Of a stretch of 64,000 bases of DNA, positions 35,752-44,850 are shown piece by piece. Source of the stretch: DASUGC01 sp035606665 (GTDB lineage: Bacteria; Acidobacteriota; Vicinamibacteria; Vicinamibacterales; SCN-69-37); NCBI GenBank assembly GCA_035606665.1, contig DATNEY010000026.1:248001-312000 (forward strand), given 5' to 3'. A program made the position numbers and the translations under genes. Below the pieces are notes generated by a model. The model worked only from the letters and a program-made list of their open reading frames with translations. It had not been told where the DNA came from and did not search any database. Position 1 is the first letter of the stretch. Every line of letters starts with the position of its first letter.

Positions 35752-35771
35752 GCCGGGTCTAAAGACCCGGC
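35752..35771. repeat. REP-like palindrome, type A
   Basis: GCCGGGTCTAAAGACCCGGC followed by CTCCA, identical to the copy at 28474-28493. It lies between the divergent YciI and amidohydrolase genes. Confidence 0.85.
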
Positions 35772-35818
35772 CTCCATCGCCAGCATATCGCGCGACGGAC
35801 GGGCGTAGAATCGCCCGC

Positions 35819-37507
35819 ATGTCCAAGCACACGCGTCGCGAGTTCATGGCCTTTGGCGCCGGCATTGCCGCCGGCATTGCGTCCGTGTGGCAGGTGTTGC
35901 AGGCCGAGGAGGCGGACTTCATCGTGCTGAACGCACGCATCTACACGATGGAGAGTGCGATACCGCGCGCCGAGGCGGTGGCAATCGCGGGCGGCAGGTT
36001 CGTGGCAGTCGGAACGAACGCGGCCATCCGGACCCGGGCGGGGAAGAAGACCCAGACGATCGACGCGAAGGGAATGACGATCGTCCCGGGCTTCACGGAC
36101 ACGCACAACCACGCGGGCGGCACGACGCTCCTCTATGAGGTGCTGGTCGGCAACCCGTTCGAAGTCGAGTTCGTGACGATCGCGAGCATCATCGAGAAGT
36201 TGCGCGCGAAGGCCCAGCAGACGCCGCCGGGAGTCTGGGTCGAGGGCTACTTCCACGACGACACGAAACTGAAGGACAAGCGGCCCCTGAACGTCCGAGA
36301 CCTCGATCAGGTCTCCAAGGACCATCCGGTCGTTGTCCAGCACCGCGGCGGACACACGTCGTTCTACAACAGCAACGCGTTCGAGCTGGCCGGGATCACG
36401 AAGAGCACGCCCAACCCTGAAGGCGGCACGTTCGACAAGGACGCGAATGGAGAACTCAACGGGCGTGTGACGGATCGCGCACGGTCGGCAATGGGTCGCG
36501 CAGGCCGGCGGCCGCAGTTCACGCCGGAGCAGCAGGCGCAGCGCACGCGCGACGGACTCGCGCACATCTCGAAGCAGTTCGCCCGCTACGGCCTGACGAC
36601 GGTCCACCATCAGGGCGGGGACCTGGCGGCGATCAGGGATATCCGCGCTCGCGGCGACCTGCGGCACCGCGTGAACTACGAGACCGGCAACGCCGACTCG
36701 TTGATCACCCAGGGAATCAAGACCGGCGACGGCGACGACTGGATCAAGTACGGCGCGACGTCCGAGCACACGGTGGACGGATCGTTCTCGGAACGCACGA
36801 TGGCCATGAGCATTCCCTACAAGGGAATCGATCCGCCGTACAAGGGGAACGTCACGGAATCACAGGACACGCTCAACGCCTGGGTCGAGCGCGTGCATCG
36901 AGCGGGCATCCGCGTGAACTGCCACGCGAACGGCGACGTCGCGATCGACATGTACCTGACGGCGCTCGAACGCGCCCAGAAACTGTTTCCGCGGACCGAC
37001 GCCCGTCCGAAGATCACGCACTGCACGATGATCAACGACGACCTCATCCGCCGCATCAAGGCCGTCGGCGCCGTGCCCGCGATGTTCACGACCTACGCGT
37101 ACTACAACACCGACAAGTTCGTGTTCTACGGCGAGGATCTGATGAAACGCTGCATGGCGTTCCGGACGATGCTCGATGCCGGCATCCATGCGACCGCTGG
37201 CTCGGACTTCTCGCCGGGTCCGTTCGCGCCGCTGATGGGGATTCAGGGCATGGTCACCCGCACGGGCTGGGACGGAACGACGTGGGGTGCGAATCAGCGC
37301 GTGACGGTTGACGAGGCGATCCGAATCAACACGCTGAACGGCGCCTACGCCTCCGGCGAGGAGCACCTCAAGGGCTCAATCGCCGTCGGCAAGCTCGCGG
37401 ACTTCGTGATGCTGGCGGACGACCCGCACTCCGTGCGGACAGATCGGATAAAGGACATCCAGATCGTCCGCACGGTCGTCGGGGGCCAGACGATGTACGA
37501 AGCATAG
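35819..37507 (+). CDS. Amidohydrolase (YtcJ-like), possible Tat substrate
   Basis: 562 residues from ATG 35819. The N-terminus MSKHTRREFMAFGAGIAAGI has the twin-arginine-like RREFMAF motif, so export by Tat is likely. The metal-dependent hydrolase fold follows: IVPGFTDTHNHAGG, HQGG and HCTMINDD with metal-binding His, and ATAGSDF (the Asp). The family is Amidohydro_3, members of which act on amides and other C-N bonds. The natural substrate is not predictable. The stop is followed by a short region before the convergent BNR gene. Confidence 0.85.
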   Translation: MSKHTRREFMAFGAGIAAGIASVWQVLQAEEADFIVLNARIYTMESAIPRAEAVAIAGGRFVAVGTNAAIRTRAGKKTQTIDAKGMTIVPGFTDTHNHAGGTTLLYEVLVGNPFEVEFVTIASIIEKLRAKAQQTPPGVWVEGYFHDDTKLKDKRPLNVRDLDQVSKDHPVVVQHRGGHTSFYNSNAFELAGITKSTPNPEGGTFDKDANGELNGRVTDRARSAMGRAGRRPQFTPEQQAQRTRDGLAHISKQFARYGLTTVHHQGGDLAAIRDIRARGDLRHRVNYETGNADSLITQGIKTGDGDDWIKYGATSEHTVDGSFSERTMAMSIPYKGIDPPYKGNVTESQDTLNAWVERVHRAGIRVNCHANGDVAIDMYLTALERAQKLFPRTDARPKITHCTMINDDLIRRIKAVGAVPAMFTTYAYYNTDKFVFYGEDLMKRCMAFRTMLDAGIHATAGSDFSPGPFAPLMGIQGMVTRTGWDGTTWGANQRVTVDEAIRINTLNGAYASGEEHLKGSIAVGKLADFVMLADDPHSVRTDRIKDIQIVRTVVGGQTMYEA

Positions 37508-37551
37508 GGATTGACCGATTGATGAATCGATCGATTGATTCATTTATTGGC

Positions 37552-40500
37552 CTATCTCCCAATCACCACATCGTCTATCGCCACGCCCAGGAAGAGAGGC
37601 GACGACTGCAGCTGGTCGCTGATCAACCGGAACCGCACGAACAGAGGCCCGGCGGGCGCGTTGAAGCCCACGCGTTCCTGCGTGAAGCTCGCGCCGGCGT
37701 TCTTGCCGGTGAATACACCGGCGGTGTTCCATCGCGCATTGTCCGATGACCATTCGACCGTCAGGACGTCGTAGCCCGGCTCCGTATCGCGCGTGTTCCA
37801 CCAGGTGACGAAGGCGCAGCCTCCGGCGTGGGTCATCTGCGGCGACGTCAAGCGCGCGTCGCCCATGTCTGCATACGGCATCACCTGCATGCTGAGCGAG
37901 CCGCTGTGACCTCCGACTCCGGGCCGCCATGTCGTCGCCGGCAGACCTGACGGCGAGCCAGAGACTCCGAAGGACGCCGTCCAGCCTTCGAGTCCGGTCT
38001 CGAATCCGAACGAACCGCCGATTGGCGTGCCGCCGACTGGTGACGTGCACGCGACCGGCGCCGGTCCGCCGATGGGCACGAGCCCTGGAATCGATTCCGC
38101 GAATCTGAACGTCCAGACGCCGCGGCCGTATGCCGCGACGAACAGCAGATTGACGTCACCGGGAGAGAGCTGCATCGAGGTGACGGGCACGTTCGGCAGT
38201 CCGACGAGAGGGCCGTAGTTGTAGTTGGGCGCGCCTCGCGAATCCGACGCGAACACACCGATGTCCGTGGCCACGATGAGCTGCGGTCCGCGAAGCGTGA
38301 CCCAGTTGACGGGAACGTCCGGCAGATTGCCCGAGATGTCCGTGAACGTCTCGCCGGCATCCGTGGACTTGAACAGATGTCCTTCGCCGACGTTGCTGTT
38401 GTTGTCGTTCAGCACGCCCGGCGGAATCCACTTGCGCGAATAGCCACCCAGGGTGACGTACACGATTCGCGGATTGGCCGGATCGATCGCGACCGAGGTG
38501 ATGTAGCGATTGGGGAGTCCGGCCGCTGTCGCCAGATGCCATCCATCGGAGGTGCCGGTCTTCGGCGGCAGACTTCCGCCGACGTTCGTCGCCAGACCGC
38601 TCCTGAACGGGTAGGTCTGATTGAGGACATCGCACACGCCACAGTACCCGGCGTAGATGGCCGGTCCCATCACGGTGATCGCCGTCATCGCGTTGTGTGG
38701 CATCGACGGCGACTGATCTTCGACAGCGCTCGGAGCGACGCCTGGCTGCGCCACCGTGCCCAGATCGAACACGACCTTCCAGTCATCGTCGGCCAGAAGC
38801 TCGATGCCCGTCATCGGGCCGTGAATCGTCTCGACGATCTGGCGGCCCGCGGTGACGATGTGCTTCGAGTCGAAGGGATCCATCTCGAAGGGATTCACGA
38901 AGCGCGCGTTGGTGATTGGCGGAGACATCGCCGACCACGACGTGCCGCCGTCGGTCGTGACGTTCATGTCGCCGCCCGGCAGCGCCTGATAGGCGATGTC
39001 GCTGTTGTTCGGATCGACTGCCGCCCAGGTGCCGTCGCCGCCGAACGTCATGAACTGTTTGCGATCCGAGGCGCGAATCTTGAGGTGTCCGTTGTCCTGG
39101 AGCCCGGCCCAGACGGTACCGTCACGTGCGACCGCCAGGTCGTACGGCAAAAGCGTGTTGAAGCCGGTCTGATTGCCGTTGCCCCAGCCGCCGTTGTCGA
39201 GTTCCTGCCCGGCCAGCACCGTGTTCTTGAAGAATCCGCCGTCGTTGCTCACCGCCAGCGTCACGCCACCGCCAACACGCGGAACCCAGACCGCGTCGTG
39301 TTGATCGGGATGTGTCGTCGTGCTCGTCGTCGGCGGCCGATGGAGCGGACACTCCGGGACACCGAGATTGAGAAACAGGCACGAGCCTCCGCTGAAGTAC
39401 CGGCCGATGACTTTGTAGAGCGTCGGCGAGCTCACGCCGAAAGTCGTGAGCTCGTTCTGCCACACTTCTTCGAGGCCGAACACGATACGAGTTGGTACGC
39501 CTGACGCGTCCTGGCGCGTTGGATCCGGCGAGATGTACTCGTTGTACCAGGCCTGCACGCCCGGCTCGTAGAATTGCGCCTGTCCGGTACCGACGAGCGC
39601 GGACCCGCTCGCCGGATACTTCGAGATCGCGCTGTCATCTGCAATCTGGAGCCACGTGCTACCGAAATCGGCGGAGTAGTAGAGGCCATGCAAGTTTGTA
39701 CCCGCCGTGCCGCGAGGGTCGTTGATGACGTTCGGCGCGTCGGCCACCTCGAGTCCGCCATTGACGGCGACCGCGTCCTGCACGATCGCGTACACGATGT
39801 CGTGATCCTGCGCCGGGCCGATGGCCGCGCCGAGCTCTATGCGTCCGATTCGATCTTGAGGTGTGAATCCCAACGGCGTGCCGACGGCGACCTTCGAGAA
39901 CGATCCGGCCGCGCCGCTTGTCGAGCGGTACAGTCCATTGTTCGGCGCCTGCTGATATGTCGTGCCGGCGATCTGGAACGTCTTCTGGCCGCCGCGCCAG
40001 CCGACTGCAGCGAGCACGGTGCCGGCCGGGACTCCCACGTTCGAGTTGACGCCGCCCGGCGCCTTCACGACGACATCGGTGACGACGTTCGCGAGGTGGC
40101 ATTCAGGCCGGCCGGTCGTGAGTCCGCCCGCGACGCCGGCGCATGGCCCCGTCGGAAGCGCGACGTTCGTGTATGAACGGCCGGCGTCCGTCGATCTGTA
40201 GAGGCCGAACATCGTCGCGGCGTACACGAGATTCGGATTCGATCGATCGACGGCGACTTTGAAACTGAGCGCACCGTCTGGAATGCCGGTGGCCTTCTTC
40301 CACGTCACGCCGAGGTCGTTGCTGTAGAACGCACCGTAGCCCGTGTAACCCGAGATGCCACCGAACGTCGGATCGCCGCTCGTCGCCACAACCGTTCCGC
40401 CGCCCGCCGATGTCCACGCAACCGCGCCGACGATCTGACTAGGCAGCTTGTCGCCGATCGAGCGCCACGTGTCGCCGACGTCTTCGGACATCCAGATGCC

Positions 40501-41004
40501 TCCGGTGCCGAGCGCGGCAAACAGACGTCCTGTCGCCGCGTCGTACTCGAGGTCATCGATGCGGCCCATGACGTTCACCAGACCGAGCCCATTGACGCGC
40601 GGAAAGGCGGGGTCATCGACGACGAGGGGACCCTGACCGTACTGTTCCCAGAAGCCTCCGATGCCGCGAACCTTCGGGCCCTTCTTCATCGCCTCGCCCT
40701 GAGCGACGGCTGCGGAGAACGCGCCGGGCATGACATGCGCGAACGGCGCGGAGCGCACGGCCATCAACTGTCGCTGGCGCCACTGCAGCTCGAAGAACGT
40801 CTCGGGGTGCTTGTCGGTGACACAGATCCCTTCGAAACGTTCTTCGTCTTCTTCAGACTCACCGAGGCCAAACCCCATGCGCTTGGCCTCGCGTTCGCCG
40901 AGGCTGTATCCGGGAGGACACGAAAGATTCGATTGGTTGATCAGAATGACGCATGCGGCGGCGGCTAACGTGCAGGCCAACACCAAGCTTCTGGCAGGAC
41001 GCAT
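37552..41004 (-). CDS. Very large exported BNR-repeat propeller protein
   Basis: 1150 residues. GAGGAGG six bases before ATG 41004 selects this start over ATG 41010. A signal peptide or lipoprotein-like start is seen (LVLACTLAAAACVIL). Asp-box repeats (SEDVGDTWRS, SNDLGVTWKK, STDAGRSY, STDAGETFTD) indicate one or more propellers. The C-terminus (about 960-1150) is a jelly-roll-like region (GSFGFETGLEGWTASFGVSG) as in carbohydrate-binding modules. It is probably secreted or surface attached; the function is unknown. It is the second such protein in the window. Confidence 0.8.
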   Translation of the reverse strand: MRPARSLVLACTLAAAACVILINQSNLSCPPGYSLGEREAKRMGFGLGESEEDEERFEGICVTDKHPETFFELQWRQRQLMAVRSAPFAHVMPGAFSAAVAQGEAMKKGPKVRGIGGFWEQYGQGPLVVDDPAFPRVNGLGLVNVMGRIDDLEYDAATGRLFAALGTGGIWMSEDVGDTWRSIGDKLPSQIVGAVAWTSAGGGTVVATSGDPTFGGISGYTGYGAFYSNDLGVTWKKATGIPDGALSFKVAVDRSNPNLVYAATMFGLYRSTDAGRSYTNVALPTGPCAGVAGGLTTGRPECHLANVVTDVVVKAPGGVNSNVGVPAGTVLAAVGWRGGQKTFQIAGTTYQQAPNNGLYRSTSGAAGSFSKVAVGTPLGFTPQDRIGRIELGAAIGPAQDHDIVYAIVQDAVAVNGGLEVADAPNVINDPRGTAGTNLHGLYYSADFGSTWLQIADDSAISKYPASGSALVGTGQAQFYEPGVQAWYNEYISPDPTRQDASGVPTRIVFGLEEVWQNELTTFGVSSPTLYKVIGRYFSGGSCLFLNLGVPECPLHRPPTTSTTTHPDQHDAVWVPRVGGGVTLAVSNDGGFFKNTVLAGQELDNGGWGNGNQTGFNTLLPYDLAVARDGTVWAGLQDNGHLKIRASDRKQFMTFGGDGTWAAVDPNNSDIAYQALPGGDMNVTTDGGTSWSAMSPPITNARFVNPFEMDPFDSKHIVTAGRQIVETIHGPMTGIELLADDDWKVVFDLGTVAQPGVAPSAVEDQSPSMPHNAMTAITVMGPAIYAGYCGVCDVLNQTYPFRSGLATNVGGSLPPKTGTSDGWHLATAAGLPNRYITSVAIDPANPRIVYVTLGGYSRKWIPPGVLNDNNSNVGEGHLFKSTDAGETFTDISGNLPDVPVNWVTLRGPQLIVATDIGVFASDSRGAPNYNYGPLVGLPNVPVTSMQLSPGDVNLLFVAAYGRGVWTFRFAESIPGLVPIGGPAPVACTSPVGGTPIGGSFGFETGLEGWTASFGVSGSPSGLPATTWRPGVGGHSGSLSMQVMPYADMGDARLTSPQMTHAGGCAFVTWWNTRDTEPGYDVLTVEWSSDNARWNTAGVFTGKNAGASFTQERVGFNAPAGPLFVRFRLISDQLQSSPLFLGVAIDDVVIGR

Positions 41005-41173
41005 TGACATCCTCCTCGGCAAAGGCAGTCTGCGGCGGTCGATTGCTGCTGGGCTGCGGTCCCGCCGCCTACTGAGCAAAGAGCTCGCCAAGTTCTGAAC
41101 GCGCGAAGCGCGGCGCAGAGTCGCAGGATGTTGGGCGGCGCTCGGGGAGTCGGCAGGTAAACCTTGCTCTGTC

Positions 41174-41199
41174 TGCCGGGCAAAGTTTGCCGCCCGGCA
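41174..41199. repeat. Hairpin upstream of the DUF998 gene
   Basis: TGCCGGGC (41174-41181) and GCCCGGCA (41192-41199) are perfect inverted repeats; the enclosed sequence can pair further (GGCAAA with TTTGCC). It lies 25 bases upstream of GTG 41224, perhaps a regulatory hairpin. Confidence 0.5.
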
Positions 41200-41223
41200 T
41201 GGGCCCCCCTGATAATCGCGGCC

Positions 41224-41856
41224 GTGCGGCTGCCCGACATTCCGACTCACGCGCTCGGCGTTGCCGGCATCGGCGGCCCCGTCATCTTTACCGTCCTCGT
41301 CATCGTCCAGGGTGTATTGCAACCGGACTACAGCCACGTCCAAATGCCCATCAGCGCGCTCGCTGCGTGGCCGCTCGGATGGGTCCAGGAGCTGAACTTC
41401 GCGGTCCTTGGTGTTTCTCAGATTGCGTTCGCACTCGGCCTTCACAGGGCGGTGCGCCCGGGCAAGTCCGCGAACCAGGGCGGTGCCGGCGCGGCGCTCA
41501 TCGCGATGGGCGGCGTCGGAGTCCTCGTCGCGGGCGCGTTCTCCTGGAAGATGGTCGGGGGCGTGCCCACCGAAACTCCGCCTCACGTCGTCGGCGCGAT
41601 CACCGCGTTCGCGTCGACCGGCCTGGGGTTCATGCGCATCTCGAACAGATTGGCGGCAGACGCCGCCTGGAAGGATCTCGCGTTGTACACGCGAGTAACG
41701 GGCGGGGCGGTACTGGTGCTGTTTCTCGCTCTGGGATTCCTGGCGGTCGATCCGGGCACGCCGCTCAATCCGTGGGCGGGTTTACTTCAGCGCGTGCTGT
41801 GTCTCGTCTGGTTCTCGTGCGTCATCGTTCTGTCGCGGCGAGTGATGCACCGATGA
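41224..41856 (+). CDS. DUF998 membrane protein
   Basis: 210 residues from GTG 41224; an earlier start is possible. Six hydrophobic segments include IGGPVIFTVLVIVQGVL, LNFAVLGVSQIAFALG, ALIAMGGVGVLVAGAF and AVLVLFLALGFLAV. The pattern and the QPDYSHVQMPISALAAWPLGWVQ loop match DUF998, a small integral membrane family of unknown role. No neighbour suggests a function. It precedes the GxxExxY cassette. Confidence 0.8.
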   Translation: MRLPDIPTHALGVAGIGGPVIFTVLVIVQGVLQPDYSHVQMPISALAAWPLGWVQELNFAVLGVSQIAFALGLHRAVRPGKSANQGGAGAALIAMGGVGVLVAGAFSWKMVGGVPTETPPHVVGAITAFASTGLGFMRISNRLAADAAWKDLALYTRVTGGAVLVLFLALGFLAVDPGTPLNPWAGLLQRVLCLVWFSCVIVLSRRVMHR

Positions 41857-41940
41857 GATCGGCGACAGCTGCATTTCCTCCCACGACGAATTCACCTTGT
41901 AGGGCCGTGTAGGGCCACGTAGAACTACATGGGCAGCACG

Positions 41941-42357
41941 CTACCCGGGACCATCGACGCCGGGAACTGTGATTCCCTTCCCGACGAAACTCTTCAAGCC
42001 CTCTTTGAGGGCCAGGCAGTTGAAGTTGAACAGCAGCAGGTGTCTCGCACCGGTCAGGCGCAGATACGTCATCACCTGAGCGGTGTGTATGGGCAGGAGT
42101 TTCTCGACGCTCTTCACTTCGACAACGATCGAGCCTTCAACCAGTAAATCCAGCCGATACCCGCAGTCGAGCCGAACGCCTTCGTATTCGAGTGGGACGG
42201 GAACTTCGCGATCGAACCTAAGGCCGAGCTTGATGAACTCGTACGACAGGCAGGCCTTGTAAGCAGACTCGAGCAAACCCGGCCCGAGTTCGCGATGCAC
42301 TCTGATGGCGGCGCCGATGATCGATTCGACAACTGGATCGCGGATGAATTCGGACAT
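41941..42357 (-). CDS. GxxExxY family protein (PD-(D/E)XK-like)
   Basis: 138 residues from ATG 42357. It matches the GxxExxY family, with VVESIIGAAIRVHRELGPGL preceding the name motif in GLLESAY, then LRFDREVPVPLEYEGVRLDCGYRLDLLVEGSIVVEVKSVEKL, where the D...ExK pattern looks like a restriction-nuclease core. It ends LFNFNCLALKEGLKSF. The family occurs in several copies in some genomes and its function is unknown; the PD-(D/E)XK signature suggests DNA cleavage or a degenerate nuclease. It lies inside a repeat-bounded cassette and its N-terminus faces the large palindrome. Confidence 0.88.
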   Translation of the reverse strand: MSEFIRDPVVESIIGAAIRVHRELGPGLLESAYKACLSYEFIKLGLRFDREVPVPLEYEGVRLDCGYRLDLLVEGSIVVEVKSVEKLLPIHTAQVMTYLRLTGARHLLLFNFNCLALKEGLKSFVGKGITVPGVDGPG

Positions 42358-42375
42358 GCGATCCGAGTGTGCAAG

Positions 42376-42523
42376 GACTGGGCCTGCCGGCCGCCTGCGG
42401 CGGCCGGTGCGGGAGCGACCGAGCCGTGACCGCAAGAGCAGGTGTCTAGCTATCGAAGCTCTTGCGGTCACGCCTCGGTCACTCCCGCACTAGCCCGGCG
42501 AAGCCGGTCCAGCAGGCCCAGTC
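42376..42523. repeat. 148-base cloverleaf-like palindrome
   Basis: The outer stem is GACTGGGCCTGC (42376-42387) with GCAGGCCCAGTC (42512-42523), 12 bp perfect. Inside are three hairpins: CGGCCGC/GCGGCCG (42388-42406), a long hairpin with 33-base arms (42407-42439 and 42458-42490, two mismatches, 18-base loop), and CCGGC/GCCGG (42495-42507). It ends 18 bases upstream of the GxxExxY start. Confidence 0.85.
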
Positions 42524-42597
42524 ATTCCCTGGCACCATGCTTTCCTACACGGCCCTTCATGGTCCTACAAGGTGAAAATCCAAACGCCCTAAGCCAC

Positions 42598-44820
42598 CTA
42601 CAAGGCCCTCTTCCAGAACTCGATCATCGTCTTGTACAGATGCAGCGTCGCATCCCGGTCGCCGATGTCGTGCTTGCGCATCGGGTAGACCATGAGATCG
42701 AACGTCTTGCCGGCCTTGACGAGCGCGTCGATGAACGCGAGCTCGTTCTGCGGATGCACGTTGTCGTCGTAGGTGCCGTAGACAATCAGCACGCGCCCGT
42801 GCAGGGAGGCGGCCCGCGTGATCGGTGAGGCCGCATCGTAGGCCTTCGGATTCGCCTCGGGCATGCCGAGAAACGCCTCAGCCCAACGCGAGTCGTAGAA
42901 CCGCCAGTCGGTGACGGGCGCGACGGAGATGCCGGCCTTGAACGCGTCAGAGCGGGTCATCAGGTTCAGCGTCATGTAGCCGCCGTTGCTCCAGCCCCAG
43001 ATGCCGATGCGATCGGGATCGACCCACGGCTGCCGCTTCAGCCACTGCGCGGCATCCGCGAGGTCACGCGCCTCCCCTTCGCCGAGCCGGCCAATGACGC
43101 TGTTCTCGAGCTTCTTGCTGATCGCAGTCGCCGATCGATTGTCGACTTTGACGACGATGAAGCCTTCGGCAAGGAGGAGCTGATTGAAGAGGTTGTCTCC
43201 CGACCATGAGTTGAGCACCGTCGGAATCGACGCTCCGCCGTACACGTTCATGATGACGGGATACTTGCGCGTCGGCGAGAAGCCCGCGGGCCTCAGGATG
43301 CGCGCCGGCATTGTGAATCCATCCGACGCCGGAATCGTCGTCAGCTCCGGCCACTGAAAATCAAACGGCGCCAGCATTTCCGTCCGTGGCGGTGCGAGCG
43401 TGCGCACGGTCGATCCGTCCGCTCGTCGCAGCGTCATCGACGGCAGGCTCTTCGCATCGGAGGACGTGTCCACATAGAACGCTGTAGACGGCGACATCGC
43501 GACGCGATGGACGCCGGGCTCGGATGAGATCCGCGTCATGCCGGTACCGTCGAGACCGATGCGATAAAGATCGCGTGAGGTCGACGCACGTTCCATTGCG
43601 GTGAAGTAGACCTGCCCGGCTTTCTCATCGATTCCGGCGACGGCCTGCCGGACCCACGCGACACTCGCCGACGACATCATCGACCACGGTCCGCGCGTCA
43701 CCTGATTCACCAGCTTGCCGTCGAGAGTTAAACGGTAGAGATGATTGTGGCCGTCGCGTTCTGACGCCCACAAGAAGTGACGCCCATCGTCGAGGAAATA
43801 CAGATCGTCGTGCATGTTGATCCAGCCATCGAGCGTCTCGGTAAGGACCCGCGAAGCCGCGCCCGTCGTCCGGTCGGTGAGGTAGAGACCGACCTCCAGC
43901 TGGTTGCGCGTCTCAGTCTGAACGCTGACCCGCTTGCCGTCAGGCAGCCATGTCACGCGCAGAATGTAGTCGAAGGGCTTGTCTGCAATCCTGATCCACG
44001 TCGTTGCGCCGCCGGCGATACCGACCAGACCAACGCGCACCTTGGGGTTCGGCGCGCCTGCCTTCGGGTAGCGCTGCCTGATCACGCGCGGCGAGTCCGT
44101 TGGCTGGAAGTCAACGAAGGTCGAGATCGGCACTCTCGATTCGTCGGTCTGGAGGTACGCAATCGTTCGTGAATCCGGCGACCACCAGTAGCCGATGTCG
44201 CGTCTTCCGAAGACTTCCTCCCAGTAAAGCCACGACAGCGTGCCGTTCAGGGTCGTTTCGGTGCCGTCGCGCGTGAGACGCGTGGTGACCCCGGTGCCGA
44301 CATTGGCGACGAAGAGGTCGTGACCGCGGACGAATGCGAGAAGCCTCCCGTCTGGAGAGAACTCGATCGAGTGTTCCTCGGCGGCGGTGCTCGTGAGGCG
44401 AGTGAACGTCGAACTTGCGAAGTCGAGAACGAGGATGTCGCCGTCAAAGAGATAGGCCGCTCGTGTGCCGGCCGCGTCCAGCGCCGACGGCCATCCCAGT
44501 ATCCCCACGGGCTGTCCCTTTCGCACGGAGTTGAGACTCGTGACCGCGGCGGACATGTCCAGGGCGCGGCGCCTCGAACCTGTCGCGGGATCGAGGACCT
44601 CGAACGTGCGCGACGTCGGAGGTTGCCGAGAATCCAGCATCAGCAGCGTTCCGTCCCTCAGCCATTGGAAGGCCGGAACGCTTGCAACCGTTCTGCCTTC
44701 GCCGAACACCCAGTCGAATGACGGCGTTTGTTTAACCGGAGCTTGAGCGCGCGGCGTGGAAGAGAAGCCGAGGAGCGCAATGGCGATCACCACGCCGAGG
44801 CTGACAGCTGCTTTCGTCAT
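42598..44820 (-). CDS. S9 family dipeptidyl-peptidase IV-type peptidase, exported
   Basis: 740 residues with a signal peptide (VSLGVVIAIALLGFSSTPRAQ). The N-terminal propeller region has YWEEVFGR, the Glu-containing motif that binds substrate N-termini. The C-terminal alpha/beta-hydrolase has GWSNGGY with Ser611, an Asp in GTYDDNVHPQN, and His in RKHDIGD. This matches DPP-IV-type peptidases that release Xaa-Pro dipeptides in the periplasm. The stop TAG lies within the CTTGTAGG repeat at the cassette's right end. Upstream is MobA on the same strand. Confidence 0.92.
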   Translation of the reverse strand: MTKAAVSLGVVIAIALLGFSSTPRAQAPVKQTPSFDWVFGEGRTVASVPAFQWLRDGTLLMLDSRQPPTSRTFEVLDPATGSRRRALDMSAAVTSLNSVRKGQPVGILGWPSALDAAGTRAAYLFDGDILVLDFASSTFTRLTSTAAEEHSIEFSPDGRLLAFVRGHDLFVANVGTGVTTRLTRDGTETTLNGTLSWLYWEEVFGRRDIGYWWSPDSRTIAYLQTDESRVPISTFVDFQPTDSPRVIRQRYPKAGAPNPKVRVGLVGIAGGATTWIRIADKPFDYILRVTWLPDGKRVSVQTETRNQLEVGLYLTDRTTGAASRVLTETLDGWINMHDDLYFLDDGRHFLWASERDGHNHLYRLTLDGKLVNQVTRGPWSMMSSASVAWVRQAVAGIDEKAGQVYFTAMERASTSRDLYRIGLDGTGMTRISSEPGVHRVAMSPSTAFYVDTSSDAKSLPSMTLRRADGSTVRTLAPPRTEMLAPFDFQWPELTTIPASDGFTMPARILRPAGFSPTRKYPVIMNVYGGASIPTVLNSWSGDNLFNQLLLAEGFIVVKVDNRSATAISKKLENSVIGRLGEGEARDLADAAQWLKRQPWVDPDRIGIWGWSNGGYMTLNLMTRSDAFKAGISVAPVTDWRFYDSRWAEAFLGMPEANPKAYDAASPITRAASLHGRVLIVYGTYDDNVHPQNELAFIDALVKAGKTFDLMVYPMRKHDIGDRDATLHLYKTMIEFWKRAL

Positions 44821-44850
44821 GGTGCGGGACTTTACCCGATCGAGCCCTGC

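Larger units (their letters stand above)
41891..42576. mobile_element. Candidate cassette bounded by inverted short-repeat arrays (GxxExxY gene inside)
   Basis: The left end TTCACCTTGTAGGGCC (41891-41913 with a second unit) reappears inverted at the right end (42544-42576): the right-end complement starts TTCACCTTGTAGGACC and ends AGGGCCGTGTAGG. The two ends match exactly apart from a 10-base insertion. Inside are the GxxExxY gene (41941-42357) and a cloverleaf-like palindrome. No transposase is present, so this would be a non-autonomous or hitchhiking unit. Confidence 0.5.

Noticed and set aside
41005..41586. A longer N-terminus for the BNR protein up to 41586
   Set aside because: GAGGAGG before ATG 41004 and the signal peptide mark the true start; the upstream frame overlaps the DUF998 gene antisense.
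42376..42523. An integron attC site
   Set aside because: No core GTTRRRY-type ends and no integrase; the three-hairpin layout differs from attC.
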